In this document: piece after piece, positions 7,950 to 16,772 of the stretch | Layout of the letters: every line of letters starts with the position of its first letter | Numbering within the stretch: position 1 is the first letter of the stretch | NCBI GenBank assembly: GCA_040754095.1 | Contig: JBFMFO010000002.1 | Coordinates: forward strand, 1 to 64,000 | From: QYQD01 sp040754095 | GTDB taxonomy: Bacteria; Desulfobacterota; QYQD01 | Reading direction: 5' to 3' | DNA: 64,000 bases | Notes under the pieces: generated by a model | Databases searched by the model: none | What the model was told of the DNA's origin: nothing | The model's input: the letters and a program-made list of their open reading frames with translations, nothing else | Made by a program: the position numbers and the translations under genes

Positions 7950-8267
7950 ATGCCGAGCGTATCTTATAAAGACAAGCGATTCGAGGTCAACATAGAAGGC
8001 TATTTGAAGACTTTCGATAGCTGGACTGCGGAATTCTCCCAGGCCATCGCCAAACAAGAAGGGATAGAAGATTTAACCGATGAACACTGGCTAATAATTG
8101 AATACGTGCGTAACTACTATGCCAAACGTGGCATTGCTCCTATGATTTTAAAATTGCAACGAGACCTCAAGATTTCCATTTGGCGAATACATGAACTTTT
8201 TCCTACCACGTCTGAAAGGGCTATCTGCAAGATTGCCGGACTGCCCAAGCCAACCGGTTGTATCTGA
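7950..8267 (+). CDS. dsrC: DsrC/TusE-family sulfur carrier with both conserved cysteines
   Basis: The 105-residue protein has the DsrC fold signature (EGYLKTFDSWTAEFSQAIAKQEGI, LTDEHWLIIEYVRNYYAK) and a flexible C-terminal arm with Cys93 and the penultimate Cys104, spaced 11 residues (CKIAGLPKPTGC). Two such cysteines mark true DsrC, the partner of dissimilatory sulfite reductase that carries sulfur as a trisulfide; TusE proteins keep only the penultimate one. A good ribosome-binding site (GGAGAGG) precedes the ATG. The gene stands alone on the plus strand, convergent with the radical SAM gene. DsrAB, DsrMK and other partners are not in the window. Confidence 0.9.
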   Translation: MPSVSYKDKRFEVNIEGYLKTFDSWTAEFSQAIAKQEGIEDLTDEHWLIIEYVRNYYAKRGIAPMILKLQRDLKISIWRIHELFPTTSERAICKIAGLPKPTGCI

Positions 8268-8303
8268 GCATTAATCGCTGGCCTGCCCGGCCCCCCAAAA
8301 ATG

Positions 8304-10667
8304 TCAAACCGTGCCGGCCATTTTAATTCTCTGCTCTTCCCTTAAGAGAGAATACCTTATCTGGCCGGATAGAAATTTTTCTTTTAATTCTTCTATTACC
8401 TCCCCGGCCTCACCCTTTTTCTGGTAGATATCCAGAAGGCAATAAAGGACTCGCGGGTCCCGTTCATTATATATCCTTTTCAATATCTCCAGCGCCCGAT
8501 CATAGTCTTTAAGACTCAAATAACAACGAATCTGCTGAATCAGGCCTTCGTGGTCCTGCCATCCAGCCTTATTTATAAGCTCCAGGGCAAATTCAAATAG
8601 TCCGCCATCCATAAGGACGCGGATAACTTTTAGCCCCAAGCCGTCCATCGTAAAAATTTTCTCCGCGACTGCCATGGCCTCGGTAAACCTTCCCAGACAG
8701 AGATATTTACTAATAAGGTCCAGACCCCACTGAGGGCTTTGCATCAATTCTTCGGGGCTAAGCGACCGTAACCAGATGTAGTATATGGCCTCCTGGGTCT
8801 TTCTGAGAGAATCGAGATCATCCGGTCGGTACGTGTTGCAGATGCCGAGAGAAGGGATGTCTTCAACCCCCTGGACAAACACGGGTTCCATGACCTTATG
8901 TACCCTTATCATGAAGTCGGCATCTTGTCCGGCCAGCTCCCGGTCGGGATATTCATGAGGAAATCTGACCTGAAACCGCCTTTCTTCTCCGGCCTTAAGT
9001 CCCGTTAAGTTGCTCTCGAATTCAGGCAGAAAGCGGCCGTCACCGATTACGAGCGGCCAGTATCGTCCGCTGGCACTGGGAATGGGTCTTTCGCCGAGGT
9101 ATCCGGCAATATCTAAAATTACCTTCATCCCGGGTCTTGCCTCAGAGCTTGAATCCCGGTAAAAAGGCACGCGCCTGATCCATTCCTTAAGCCACGACTG
9201 TCCGGCGGCTTTATCCGTGCTCAGATACCGGTAGAGCAACTTAAATTCCTCAACCTCACATAATAACCCTGTAAGATAAAGATAGAATTCCGGCTCTTCG
9301 TCCAGATAATGGGCTTGGTGAACAAGATACGAGAGGAGAGGGAAGATATCGGCCTTTGCCTCGACCTTCTCCTGGAAGAAGACGTTGTTAATAAACCAGA
9401 TGGCCTTCAGCCGCTTTATATCTTTGGAGGTCAGGTTTTCGGTCTCAAAATCATCTCCGATGGATAAATAGCGCGGCTTGTATTGCGGCTGGGGTATGAT
9501 GCCGAATTTCTTATAGTCTCTCTGGATCTCCGTGCCGAAATAGACCTGAAGCTGCTGCGAGCAGGAATTTCCCTCGATGCGAACCCCGTGGTTTTTCACA
9601 AAACGCACGGTTTCATAGGCATCGGCAAAGGTCTCACCCGGCAGCCCGTAAAGGGTAAACAACTCCACGTTGACGCCAAAGGACTGGGCCAATTTGATGG
9701 CCTGAGACAATCTGGGCAGGTCCAATTTTTTTCTGATGGTATCGAGAACCCTGGGGCTGCCTGATTCCATGCCATAGGCAATGGTGGCGGCGCCGGCCCG
9801 TTTTAGCTTCATGAGAAGAGAGACATCGACCAGGTCGTAACGTGTCTGACACCAGAACCGGATATCAAGGTCCTGTTCTATAATTTTATCTAAAAGGCAT
9901 TCCAGCCGCTCGCGGGAGAAACTGAAATTCGGATCGGCAAACCAGAACTGCCTGACGCCCTTTTTTATGCAATGCCTGATTTCTTCCAGCACCCGTTCGA
10001 TGGAGTGAGTTTTTACCTTATGATGAAACGCCCTGGGCGTATAGCAGAATATACAGGGATAGACACAGCCTCTGGAGGTAAGCAAGATGGCCGTATCCTT
10101 GTGTGATAGATCCAGGATGTTTGTCAGATACGGGGACGGGTAAGTATCCAGATCATCTACGGCCTCTTCGGGCATGGGATTATCATACAGGTGATTTTCT
10201 ACCCTATAGGATATCCCGCGGACAGAGGACAGGGGCAGACCTTCCCGCAGAGAACAGGCGAGATCCCGCGCCACTATTTCTCCGTCACCCCTGGAAATGA
10301 CATCCACATGGCGAAGGTCAAGGAGGGCCTCGGTAGGCATGAACGTCGCTTGTGGCCCGCCGATGACAACGGGTATCCGGGGATCCAGTTCCTTTATGAA
10401 TTTAGCCATCAGCCGGATATGTTCCATGTTTTCCATGTAGGCGGAAAAGGCCCCGTATAAAGGACGCCGGTCAAGGATGAACTCCCTGATTTTTAACAGC
10501 GACAAAGGCCTGTCCTTGAGATCATCCCACAGGGCGATCTCAAAACCATTATCCCTGAGAAAGGCGCCGATATATCCTAGTGAGATCGGGATGGTATCTG
10601 ATGAAGAGACCGGAGAGGTTCGATTACTGTTGATGAGTAAGACAGGGGGATCGCTTGGTGAATGCAT
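8304..10667 (-). CDS. B12-binding radical SAM protein with internal FKBP (trigger-factor-like) domain and helical-repeat C-terminus
   Basis: The 787-residue protein has four parts. Residues about 8-140 form a B12-binding Rossmann domain (PVVIGGPQATFMP, DVISRGDGE). Residues about 190-400 are a radical SAM core with cluster cysteines Cys201, Cys205 and Cys208 and GMESGS and GLPGET motifs. Residues about 510-595 resemble the peptidyl-prolyl isomerase domain of trigger factor/SlyD (PGMKVILDIAGYLGE, IGDGRFLPEFESNLTGLKAG, FPHEYPDRELAG). Residues about 620-765 are TPR-like helices. B12-radical SAM enzymes often methylate unactivated carbons; the FKBP and helical parts suggest a polypeptide substrate, which is inference. 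A YcaO gene lies upstream on the same strand, 276 bases away. Confidence 0.85.
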   Translation of the reverse strand: MHSPSDPPVLLINSNRTSPVSSSDTIPISLGYIGAFLRDNGFEIALWDDLKDRPLSLLKIREFILDRRPLYGAFSAYMENMEHIRLMAKFIKELDPRIPVVIGGPQATFMPTEALLDLRHVDVISRGDGEIVARDLACSLREGLPLSSVRGISYRVENHLYDNPMPEEAVDDLDTYPSPYLTNILDLSHKDTAILLTSRGCVYPCIFCYTPRAFHHKVKTHSIERVLEEIRHCIKKGVRQFWFADPNFSFSRERLECLLDKIIEQDLDIRFWCQTRYDLVDVSLLMKLKRAGAATIAYGMESGSPRVLDTIRKKLDLPRLSQAIKLAQSFGVNVELFTLYGLPGETFADAYETVRFVKNHGVRIEGNSCSQQLQVYFGTEIQRDYKKFGIIPQPQYKPRYLSIGDDFETENLTSKDIKRLKAIWFINNVFFQEKVEAKADIFPLLSYLVHQAHYLDEEPEFYLYLTGLLCEVEEFKLLYRYLSTDKAAGQSWLKEWIRRVPFYRDSSSEARPGMKVILDIAGYLGERPIPSASGRYWPLVIGDGRFLPEFESNLTGLKAGEERRFQVRFPHEYPDRELAGQDADFMIRVHKVMEPVFVQGVEDIPSLGICNTYRPDDLDSLRKTQEAIYYIWLRSLSPEELMQSPQWGLDLISKYLCLGRFTEAMAVAEKIFTMDGLGLKVIRVLMDGGLFEFALELINKAGWQDHEGLIQQIRCYLSLKDYDRALEILKRIYNERDPRVLYCLLDIYQKKGEAGEVIEELKEKFLSGQIRYSLLREEQRIKMAGTV

Positions 10668-10682
10668 TCATTGTTTCCTTAT

Positions 10683-10882
10683 GTTGACGGCTTCGTAAAA
10701 AAGCCTTTTCACCGCTGAGTACGCAGAGCCCGCAGAGAAAAACTTTTGCCACCAAGGCACCAAGACACAAAGGAATAATCTTAGTGGCTTGGTGTCTTAG
10801 TGGCTGAATAGTTACAAATTCCTTTAATATGTTATCTCAGCGTTCTCTGCGCTAAAACTTTACTTTTTACGAGTTCATCAAC
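10683..10882. repeat. 200-bp repeat element with inverted ends between ycaO and the radical SAM gene
   Basis: The ends are related inverted repeats: GTTGACGGCTTCGTAAAAA at 10683 and TTTTTACGAGTTCATCAAC ending at 10882. Inside lies a second inverted set of CACCGCTGAG, CGCAGAG and TCTCTGCGC words, plus CACCAAGACAC/GGTGTCTTAGTGG. Relatives of the ends occur at 32250-32368 and 47206; relatives of the inside occur at 49533-49608 and 59145-59276. It looks like a nested, non-coding mobile repeat and may separate expression of the two genes. Confidence 0.7.
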
Positions 10883-10943
10883 TTTGAGTTTTTTCGTTGG
10901 TCATTGCCTTCATCTATGAGCTACGAGCCATGTAAGCCTATCA

Positions 10944-12680
10944 CTAAGACAATGCCTGCCTGCTCAGCTTCTCGATGTTTTCACGGGCAAAATCTATAGA
11001 GGGATCGATATCCAGGGCAAACTGATAGTATCGAATGGCCTCGGCTATATGGCCCATTTCCCGCAGGTTAGAGCCGATGTTGGCATAATCTATGGCCGAA
11101 GACGGGTCCAGATCTATGGCCTTTTCAAAACAGGCTATGGATTGTACATGATCTTTGAGCTTAAAATGACAAAAGCCCATCAGGTTATGTATTTCCTTGA
11201 GTTCCGCATTACACTCCCGCGCCTTTTCAAGCTCCGCCAGGGCCTGCCTTATATCCCCCAGCTCCTTGTAGCACGCACCCCGCTGGCAATAAAGACTGGC
11301 CCTCTCCTTGCCTGTCGTATCAAGGGCTAATGCGTGTTCATAGCAGGCCAGGGCCTCATCGTAGCGGGCTTCCCGCTCATAGGTGTAGCCCAGGAAGAAA
11401 TGGACCTCGTAACGGTCGGGATAGATTTTCTTCATCCGCTCAAGCTCATGGACAGCCCTTCGGCTGTCGGGAAACTGTGAGACCAGTTTGGCGGCGTGCA
11501 GGCAGAAATTGTTGTCCCTGGTGCGTTCGCGGAAATGGACCCCGGGCACGATCATATATACGGCCGGAATCTGAAGGGCAGGATGGGTAATATCCACTGC
11601 ATAAACAGTAAGACCCTTTTCAGCCAGTGTCCGGACGCACTGTTCCAGCTCCACCCGCTGGTTGGAATGCGAGACATCGGGCATATCTCCGATGCAAGCG
11701 TTATTCCCGGCTTCCGTCACATAACGGGCGTCTTCCAGTCCGGAAAATTTGGGCAGACCGCTTTCGGCATATCTGCCTTCGGTATCAAAGTCCCCGGCGA
11801 GTTGAGCTATTTCCGTCAAGGCCCGGATAAGGGCCTTCTCCGGGTGTGTAGCCGTCCCCGCGGTATAGACAATCTCACTTTTTTCCGGGAAAGTGGCGGG
11901 GTCCATAGCCAGGGCCGCTACCGTGGGTATCCCCATCTCGAGGGTAAGATCTTTTACGTAAAGGTTGATCCCTTTTGAGTCATATTTCGTGATCAATTCT
12001 CTCGCCATGGGATCTTTTACCGAGGAAAGATCAATGGCCGGGGTAGGAAGATTTTCGTTTGTAACCACCGAGGATACGTGCCTTTCCACCACCTCACATA
12101 ATCCCTGTAGGGCGGCCTCGGTCAGGGTATTTCCGGCTGAGGAGCCGTTATACTCATTTAACATATAAAACCACTGAAAGGGGAGCCAGACCTCTTTATT
12201 ATGCGTGAGATCATGGGCCTTGGTCCAGAAAAAGGGGAGGGTGGACCAGAGACCCCTGGCTTTTTCCAATTCATGGGTATTACCCGGATCATCGTGCACG
12301 GACTGCATAAGCGCCTCAGGGGGCACCACGTCTCCTTGAAGCGCCCCGGCCTCGGAACAGACAAAAGATCCGTTCATAAAACTAAAAAGAGAGTACCGTT
12401 CCATGAGTTCCATAAGGGCGCTCGCCTCTGCCTGTTCAGGAGTCCCTCCCTTGCCCATCTGTTTGATGGTGCCGACGACCTCTCTGGCCTCTGCGCCACA
12501 GATGCTCATATAAACCGGGATTCCCAGCCTGCCCTTGTCTATTCGGACTACGTCCCTCAGAATCTCGCCCTTGACCTGTTTTAGACGGTCCCTGACCCTG
12601 GCTACGGTCTCTTGGGGCGAAACGGCCTTATCCTGATCAATCGTATAGGTCTTAATTGAGTCGGCAAAAACGAGTGACAT
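10944..12680 (-). CDS. YcaO-domain protein with C-terminal TPR repeats
   Basis: The 578-residue product has a YcaO cyclodehydratase/thioamidation domain (about 20-400). The ATP/Mg-binding glutamate helices are visible at 76-96 (GKGGTPEQAEASALMELMER), 183-201 (GNTLTEAALQGLCEVVERH) and 275-293 (GTATHPEKALIRALTEIAQ). Residues about 424-565 form four TPR repeats (LGYTYEREARYDEALACYEHALALD and similar). YcaO enzymes activate peptide backbone amides with ATP to make azolines, amidines or, with a sulfur donor, thioamides. No TfuA partner, E1-like protein or short precursor peptide is apparent beside it. Its nearest neighbour downstream is the B12-radical SAM/FKBP protein, and dsrC lies beyond that. 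Confidence 0.88.
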   Translation of the reverse strand: MSLVFADSIKTYTIDQDKAVSPQETVARVRDRLKQVKGEILRDVVRIDKGRLGIPVYMSICGAEAREVVGTIKQMGKGGTPEQAEASALMELMERYSLFSFMNGSFVCSEAGALQGDVVPPEALMQSVHDDPGNTHELEKARGLWSTLPFFWTKAHDLTHNKEVWLPFQWFYMLNEYNGSSAGNTLTEAALQGLCEVVERHVSSVVTNENLPTPAIDLSSVKDPMARELITKYDSKGINLYVKDLTLEMGIPTVAALAMDPATFPEKSEIVYTAGTATHPEKALIRALTEIAQLAGDFDTEGRYAESGLPKFSGLEDARYVTEAGNNACIGDMPDVSHSNQRVELEQCVRTLAEKGLTVYAVDITHPALQIPAVYMIVPGVHFRERTRDNNFCLHAAKLVSQFPDSRRAVHELERMKKIYPDRYEVHFFLGYTYEREARYDEALACYEHALALDTTGKERASLYCQRGACYKELGDIRQALAELEKARECNAELKEIHNLMGFCHFKLKDHVQSIACFEKAIDLDPSSAIDYANIGSNLREMGHIAEAIRYYQFALDIDPSIDFARENIEKLSRQALS

Positions 12681-13041
12681 AGAGTATCTCCCATATTTTT
12701 TTGATAGGCGTGTACGGAGATTGCTTATCGTCTCCGCATATTACCGGAAGTTTTTTATATATCAAGGATTTCTTATGAAATCAATAAGGGGAGTTCTGAG
12801 ACAGGGGCCCCGTCAAAGTCAGAGTCAGCTTGTATATAAAATCCCCCTAGATCCCTCTTTCCCAAAGGGGGAGCAGCCGTTCCTCCCTTTGGAAAAGGGA
12901 GGTTAGGCGGGATTTTTGGATTGTGGAAGTTCTGAAAATTAGTCGCGGAGTAAAGAGTTTTTGTGGTAAGGTAACAGTCGGAGTTTATCCGCCAAGGGCG
13001 AATCCGCCTGCGTGGAAAAGAATGGATATACGAGGAGGGTG
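12681..13041. other. Divergent intergenic region with AATCCCCCT-type inverted repeat
   Basis: It separates the YcaO gene (minus) from the phosphodiesterase gene (plus). At 12838-12917 an imperfect inverted repeat has ends AAAATCCCCCTAGATCCC and GGTTAGGCGGGATTTTT with CCTCCCTTTGG/CCAAAGGGGG-type words inside. The same family occurs at 21022-21116 and 44774-44890. Promoters for both genes are expected here but no clear -35/-10 pair was identified. Confidence 0.6.
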
Positions 13042-13527
13042 ATGTCCACAGAGTTGAAAAGACTCGATAGCCATCTCGTCGGTGTTATTTCCGACACCCA
13101 TGGTCTCCTTCGGCCTGAGGTGCTCAAGGCTTTTGAAGGTGTTGACCTGATCGTTCATGCCGGAGATATCGGCCCGGAGGAGGTACTGAAGGCGCTTCAG
13201 GAAGTTGCCCCGGTTGTTGCCGTGCGCGGCAACATGGACAGGTTCGGCTGGACGGAAAAACTTTCTAAAACAGAAGTAGTTGCAGTCGGAGAGGCCCTGT
13301 TATATGTGCTCCATGATGTAGATGAACTCGATCTGGACCCGGCTGCGGCCGGTTTCAGCGCGGTGATAAGCGGCCATTCCCACCGGCCGTGGATAGAAAA
13401 GCAGAACGGCGTACTTTTCTTAAATCCAGGCAGTGCGGGACCGTGCCGATCAGCGCTACCGGCTTCGGTGGCCTTGCTTCGTGTAGAGGGGAAATTATTG
13501 GGTGCGCAGTTGATTGCGTTGAGGTGA
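13042..13527 (+). CDS. YfcE/MJ0936-family metallophosphoesterase
   Basis: The 161-residue product has the calcineurin-like metal-binding motifs GVISDTHG, HAGDIG, GNMD and GHSHRP in order, with NPGSAG near the end, as in YfcE/MJ0936 phosphodiesterases. These hydrolyse phosphodiester model substrates in a Mn-dependent way; the natural substrate is usually unknown. The start at ATG 13042 is preferred over an upstream in-frame codon because AGGAGGG lies just before it. It stands alone and is followed by a hairpin at 13630-13654. Confidence 0.88.
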   Translation: MSTELKRLDSHLVGVISDTHGLLRPEVLKAFEGVDLIVHAGDIGPEEVLKALQEVAPVVAVRGNMDRFGWTEKLSKTEVVAVGEALLYVLHDVDELDLDPAAAGFSAVISGHSHRPWIEKQNGVLFLNPGSAGPCRSALPASVALLRVEGKLLGAQLIALR

Positions 13528-13629
13528 GATTTTCTTCAGGCCGTAACTTGGGACCACCGCTGATAAAATCCCCGTAGAGCAAAACTATAAGCCAAGCCTG
13601 CCTAAAAAGGCGGATGCGGGGTGCTGTGG

Positions 13630-13654
13630 GGATGGGCGAGAGGAAAGCCCATCC
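13630..13654. terminator. Hairpin between convergent genes
   Basis: GGATGGGC and GCCCATCC form an 8-bp GC-rich stem with a 9-base loop between the plus-strand phosphodiesterase and the minus-strand gene ending at 13663. The trailing T-tract is weak (TTAG), so a bidirectional terminator is likely but not certain. Confidence 0.5.
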
Positions 13655-13662
13655 TTAGCCGA

Positions 13663-14082
13663 TTAGGTGAGCCATTTATTCCATGTAGTTCGTTTATAAG
13701 AATATGGTTGCTCACAGTTTACCAGCCATATTTCAAGCTCTGGAAAAACGTCTCCTATTCTTTCCCATGCCTCTCCATATTGGGATGCTCTTTTATTAAG
13801 ACCGTTACCAAATCTTTTTGGAAGCGCGATTACTATGCTTTTAGCACCATCTTTGAGTCTCGAAATAGCCCTAAAAAATATTTCATAAAAATCTTTAGAT
13901 CGCGCGGGCGGATACTCCTTGAAACCAATTACCTCAATATAATGTTTTTTGTTTCCTTTCTGTGCAATCAAATCGACTCCCGTTTCGCCATTCTTACGAG
14001 GGGAACTCAATTCGTATCCTTCAGCTTCCAGACAAGCTCTAAGACATCGTTCCGCATCATCATTTGAAATTAGTTGTGCCAT
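13663..14082 (-). CDS. Restriction-endonuclease-like protein of unknown specificity
   Basis: The 139-residue product has an N-terminal helix (DDAERCLRACLEAEGYEL) and then GETGVDLIAQKGNKKHYIEVIGF, which matches the layout of the PD-(D/E)XK nuclease core (D, then hydrophobic-E-x) but with isoleucine where lysine is usual. A C-terminal IWLVNCEQPYSY segment follows. It lies downstream of the PstI/BsuBI-type restriction gene, 85 bases away on the same strand, at the end of the defence island. It may be an accessory nuclease or a diverged inactive relative; function is not established. Confidence 0.6.
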   Translation of the reverse strand: MAQLISNDDAERCLRACLEAEGYELSSPRKNGETGVDLIAQKGNKKHYIEVIGFKEYPPARSKDFYEIFFRAISRLKDGAKSIVIALPKRFGNGLNKRASQYGEAWERIGDVFPELEIWLVNCEQPYSYKRTTWNKWLT

Positions 14083-14167
14083 TAAATATTACCACCGCGC
14101 GAATAACTGTCGGGATGGGCATCGTTATTAAAGGTAGCGTTTTATTGGATCAATTCATAATATGAGC

Positions 14168-15136
14168 CTAATCCCCATACGGTCCAAGAAAACGTTCACC
14201 ATTAAAGTGGATCAAATGTGTTGGAGACTCGGCAATCCAGACCTCAGTTTCCCAGGAAATGTCATTCAAGTATTTCAACATGGCCCTTCGATCAATAAAC
14301 GCAGTCACAAAAACCAAACCAGCGGTTGATCCGGAGAACAATTCCTTCAATTCCTGCCTTCGCTTCGGGTTTACAGGTCCGTGACTGGTCACAGCCTCAA
14401 TCAGAACCAGCCAGTTCCTTTCTACATGGTGCACCACAACATCGGGCATCTTCCCGTGTTCTTCTATCTTAACACCCAATGCCTTCAGGGCGTCTGAATC
14501 GAAATACGCCCACTTCGCTTGGGTATCTCCTACATAGATAACGTAACCTCCGGGTGTGAACAAGGGACAAAAATCATCGATGATCTTCTTAACCAGGACA
14601 TTCTGGCCGCCGGGGGAAAGCCTGATCTCCTGACCGCTCGCCAGCTTGACGGGCAGTCGCCTCATATCCCTGTCGCGTGCATATAGTCTTTTCAGGGTCT
14701 TCACTGTCCGCAGATATTTCTGCAAATGTCTATCCCATCCCGGCTTTCCAAAACCTCGAAGCAGTTTCAGGGCGGACGGCTCGATCTGATACACTGCTTT
14801 CGGGCTATTGGTCGGTCTGGCGGGTATATCAGGATTGGCGACAATCAAGGCGGCTTGCATAAACTGGTGGACTGTTTGGCGACGTACCGTTTCGCGAGTG
14901 TTGGGCGCATATCTTTTTCCGTAGTGTTCGTGAAAGAAATCCATCATGGGAGTAATACCCATCAATGGCTCGGCGGCATCCTCCCAGTTGCTGTCAGGTT
15001 TGAGGCCCACCAATGAGAGGAGGGTCAGGGCGGATCGTTCGTTCTGCTGCTGTCTTGGAAACCCCAAATGATTTAGGATGGTGAGGGCCTCCCTGATTTT
15101 TTCTTCTGCTTTCCGCTCATTTGCTTTCTTAGTCAC
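14168..15136 (-). CDS. Type II restriction endonuclease, BsuBI/PstI family
   Basis: The 322-residue protein has the BsuBI/PstI layout: an N-terminal helical domain (KIREALTILNHLGFPRQQQN, RSALTLLSLVGL) and a C-terminal catalytic domain with MPDVVV, then WLVLIEAVTSHGPVNPKR, the characteristic PD...E-A-V core. Family members cut CTGCAG; the specificity here is inferred from family only. Its start overlaps the end of the methyltransferase gene by 8 bases, the standard arrangement for a restriction-modification operon. Confidence 0.92.
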   Translation of the reverse strand: MTKKANERKAEEKIREALTILNHLGFPRQQQNERSALTLLSLVGLKPDSNWEDAAEPLMGITPMMDFFHEHYGKRYAPNTRETVRRQTVHQFMQAALIVANPDIPARPTNSPKAVYQIEPSALKLLRGFGKPGWDRHLQKYLRTVKTLKRLYARDRDMRRLPVKLASGQEIRLSPGGQNVLVKKIIDDFCPLFTPGGYVIYVGDTQAKWAYFDSDALKALGVKIEEHGKMPDVVVHHVERNWLVLIEAVTSHGPVNPKRRQELKELFSGSTAGLVFVTAFIDRRAMLKYLNDISWETEVWIAESPTHLIHFNGERFLGPYGD

Positions 15137-16649
15137 AGGTTTCGCACTCCTTTTCTACAACGGCGTCAATAGTCTTCTGATCGGGCATTGCTTCCTTTAC
15201 ATAGGCGCCAAGTCTCAAGAGTTGGTCATAGGTAGGATAGGGCATTTTTCGCAGATCAGTGGCATTAACCTGAGTGTGACCGCTAAACAGGCGAAAATAC
15301 CGGTCAACAATTGTAGAATTGAGATATAAGGCAAGCCCCTTTGCCAAGTCAGCCGGTAATCCCTTGCCTTGTCTGTGGAAGTAATTCAGGTGATTTTCAA
15401 AACTTACTAAAGGCGCGTTGACCCTTGACGGGTCATATATCGCTGCCATAACTCGTCTCTCCTGTTCCTTGGACGAGAACCTTTTTGTGAGAACATAATA
15501 TCCGGCTTCTACGAAAAGATCGGACGTCTCGTGCAATGACACTATGGCGTTTGGTTTCTTGCCCGATTCAACAGGCCAGTTGATGAAGCCATGTTGAAAA
15601 TGACACGGATAGATCAGCGGAACTGTTCCCTGCTGAGGAGACCGTCTTAGGTGTTCCCGTGCCCTGAAATCAACGGTACGTCCTGTGGAGACATTCAGTT
15701 TAAGGTTGCTGAGTGACGATACAAAGCATTCCATTCGCTTCATCACATCCAGACTGGCATCATCAACACCCAGATGGATAAAGGCATCCCGATCACCGGG
15801 GTGGACAACATGACTATATGGGATAGACAGGAAGCGTGCATTGTCGAAATCAATACCCTCGGATGCGGAAATTATGACAGACTTCGGTTTCTGAAGTCCC
15901 CGGATTGCATGGTAAATCACGTTCTCTTGCAGCACATCATCATCGCCGAATGCCTTCTTGCGCGATACGAATAAATGGATGTGCTTGAGACTCATCATGT
16001 TCAGGAATGCGACACGGAATTTCTTGAAATAAGGGCCATTGCAAAAGCTCCGGGGTGTTATCGCTACCATTTGCCCTCCCGGTTCCAGCAACCGCATTGA
16101 CAGCCAGACAAAAACCGCGTAAAGGTTTGCCACCTCTATGCCGGCCGAATAAAGCATTCGGCCTCTAGCTGTCTGTGCATTGATTTTTTTGTATGGAGGG
16201 TTAAGAATGACATGGGTGAAACGCCTGCCGGGAACGGCGAAGAGAGATTCTTCCATTTCGGCAATGGCAGACAAAACAAAGTCCTCACCCCTTATCATCC
16301 CTTGAAAGGCGACGCCGCCAGACTTGCAGAGAGATTCGCATCGCTTCATGGTTTCTTCCAGATAGGGCAGTATTCCTCTATCCGTTTCGTAGGCAACAAC
16401 CTCAATTGAAAGAGGCCGGGTCTTTCGCGAAACCAAAGTCTCCACACACGTCGCAAAAAGTACCCCTGCCCCTGCGCCAGGGTCCAGAATCCTTACCTCT
16501 TGCCCCCCTAGTTTAAACATCGATGACATAAAATGGGCGATTGCGGCAGGCGTAAGGAACTGACCGATCCGAGAGCGGTCCGTTCTGCTTGTATTAAAGT
16601 TAAATGATTTTCGGACGTGATCGAGTAAGTCTAAAGATTCGAGTGCCAT
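15129..16649 (-). CDS. Type II DNA adenine-N6 methyltransferase (BsuBI/PstI/Eco57I type)
   Basis: The 506-residue product begins with an RIGQFLTPAAIAHFMSSMF segment typical of N6-adenine methylases. Motif I (ILDPGAGAGVLF) binds S-adenosylmethionine and motif IV is NPPY (in HVILNPPYKK). The C-terminal half (FENHLNYFH, NATDLRKMPYPTYDQL) is the target-recognition region of the Eco57I/PstI group. It protects the host from the overlapping endonuclease. It is transcribed first, which allows methylation before cutting. Confidence 0.92.
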   Translation of the reverse strand: MALESLDLLDHVRKSFNFNTSRTDRSRIGQFLTPAAIAHFMSSMFKLGGQEVRILDPGAGAGVLFATCVETLVSRKTRPLSIEVVAYETDRGILPYLEETMKRCESLCKSGGVAFQGMIRGEDFVLSAIAEMEESLFAVPGRRFTHVILNPPYKKINAQTARGRMLYSAGIEVANLYAVFVWLSMRLLEPGGQMVAITPRSFCNGPYFKKFRVAFLNMMSLKHIHLFVSRKKAFGDDDVLQENVIYHAIRGLQKPKSVIISASEGIDFDNARFLSIPYSHVVHPGDRDAFIHLGVDDASLDVMKRMECFVSSLSNLKLNVSTGRTVDFRAREHLRRSPQQGTVPLIYPCHFQHGFINWPVESGKKPNAIVSLHETSDLFVEAGYYVLTKRFSSKEQERRVMAAIYDPSRVNAPLVSFENHLNYFHRQGKGLPADLAKGLALYLNSTIVDRYFRLFSGHTQVNATDLRKMPYPTYDQLLRLGAYVKEAMPDQKTIDAVVEKECETCD

Positions 16650-16772
16650 ATCGGTTTCTTTGATAGCTGTATTTCGTGCATTTATATTTTTCGACCCAAC
16701 GAATAAGAGTTTTTACGGCGCCGGGCGGTGTGGGGGCTGAGGATAAACCCCCAGCTACCCGATTCGGCGGCG

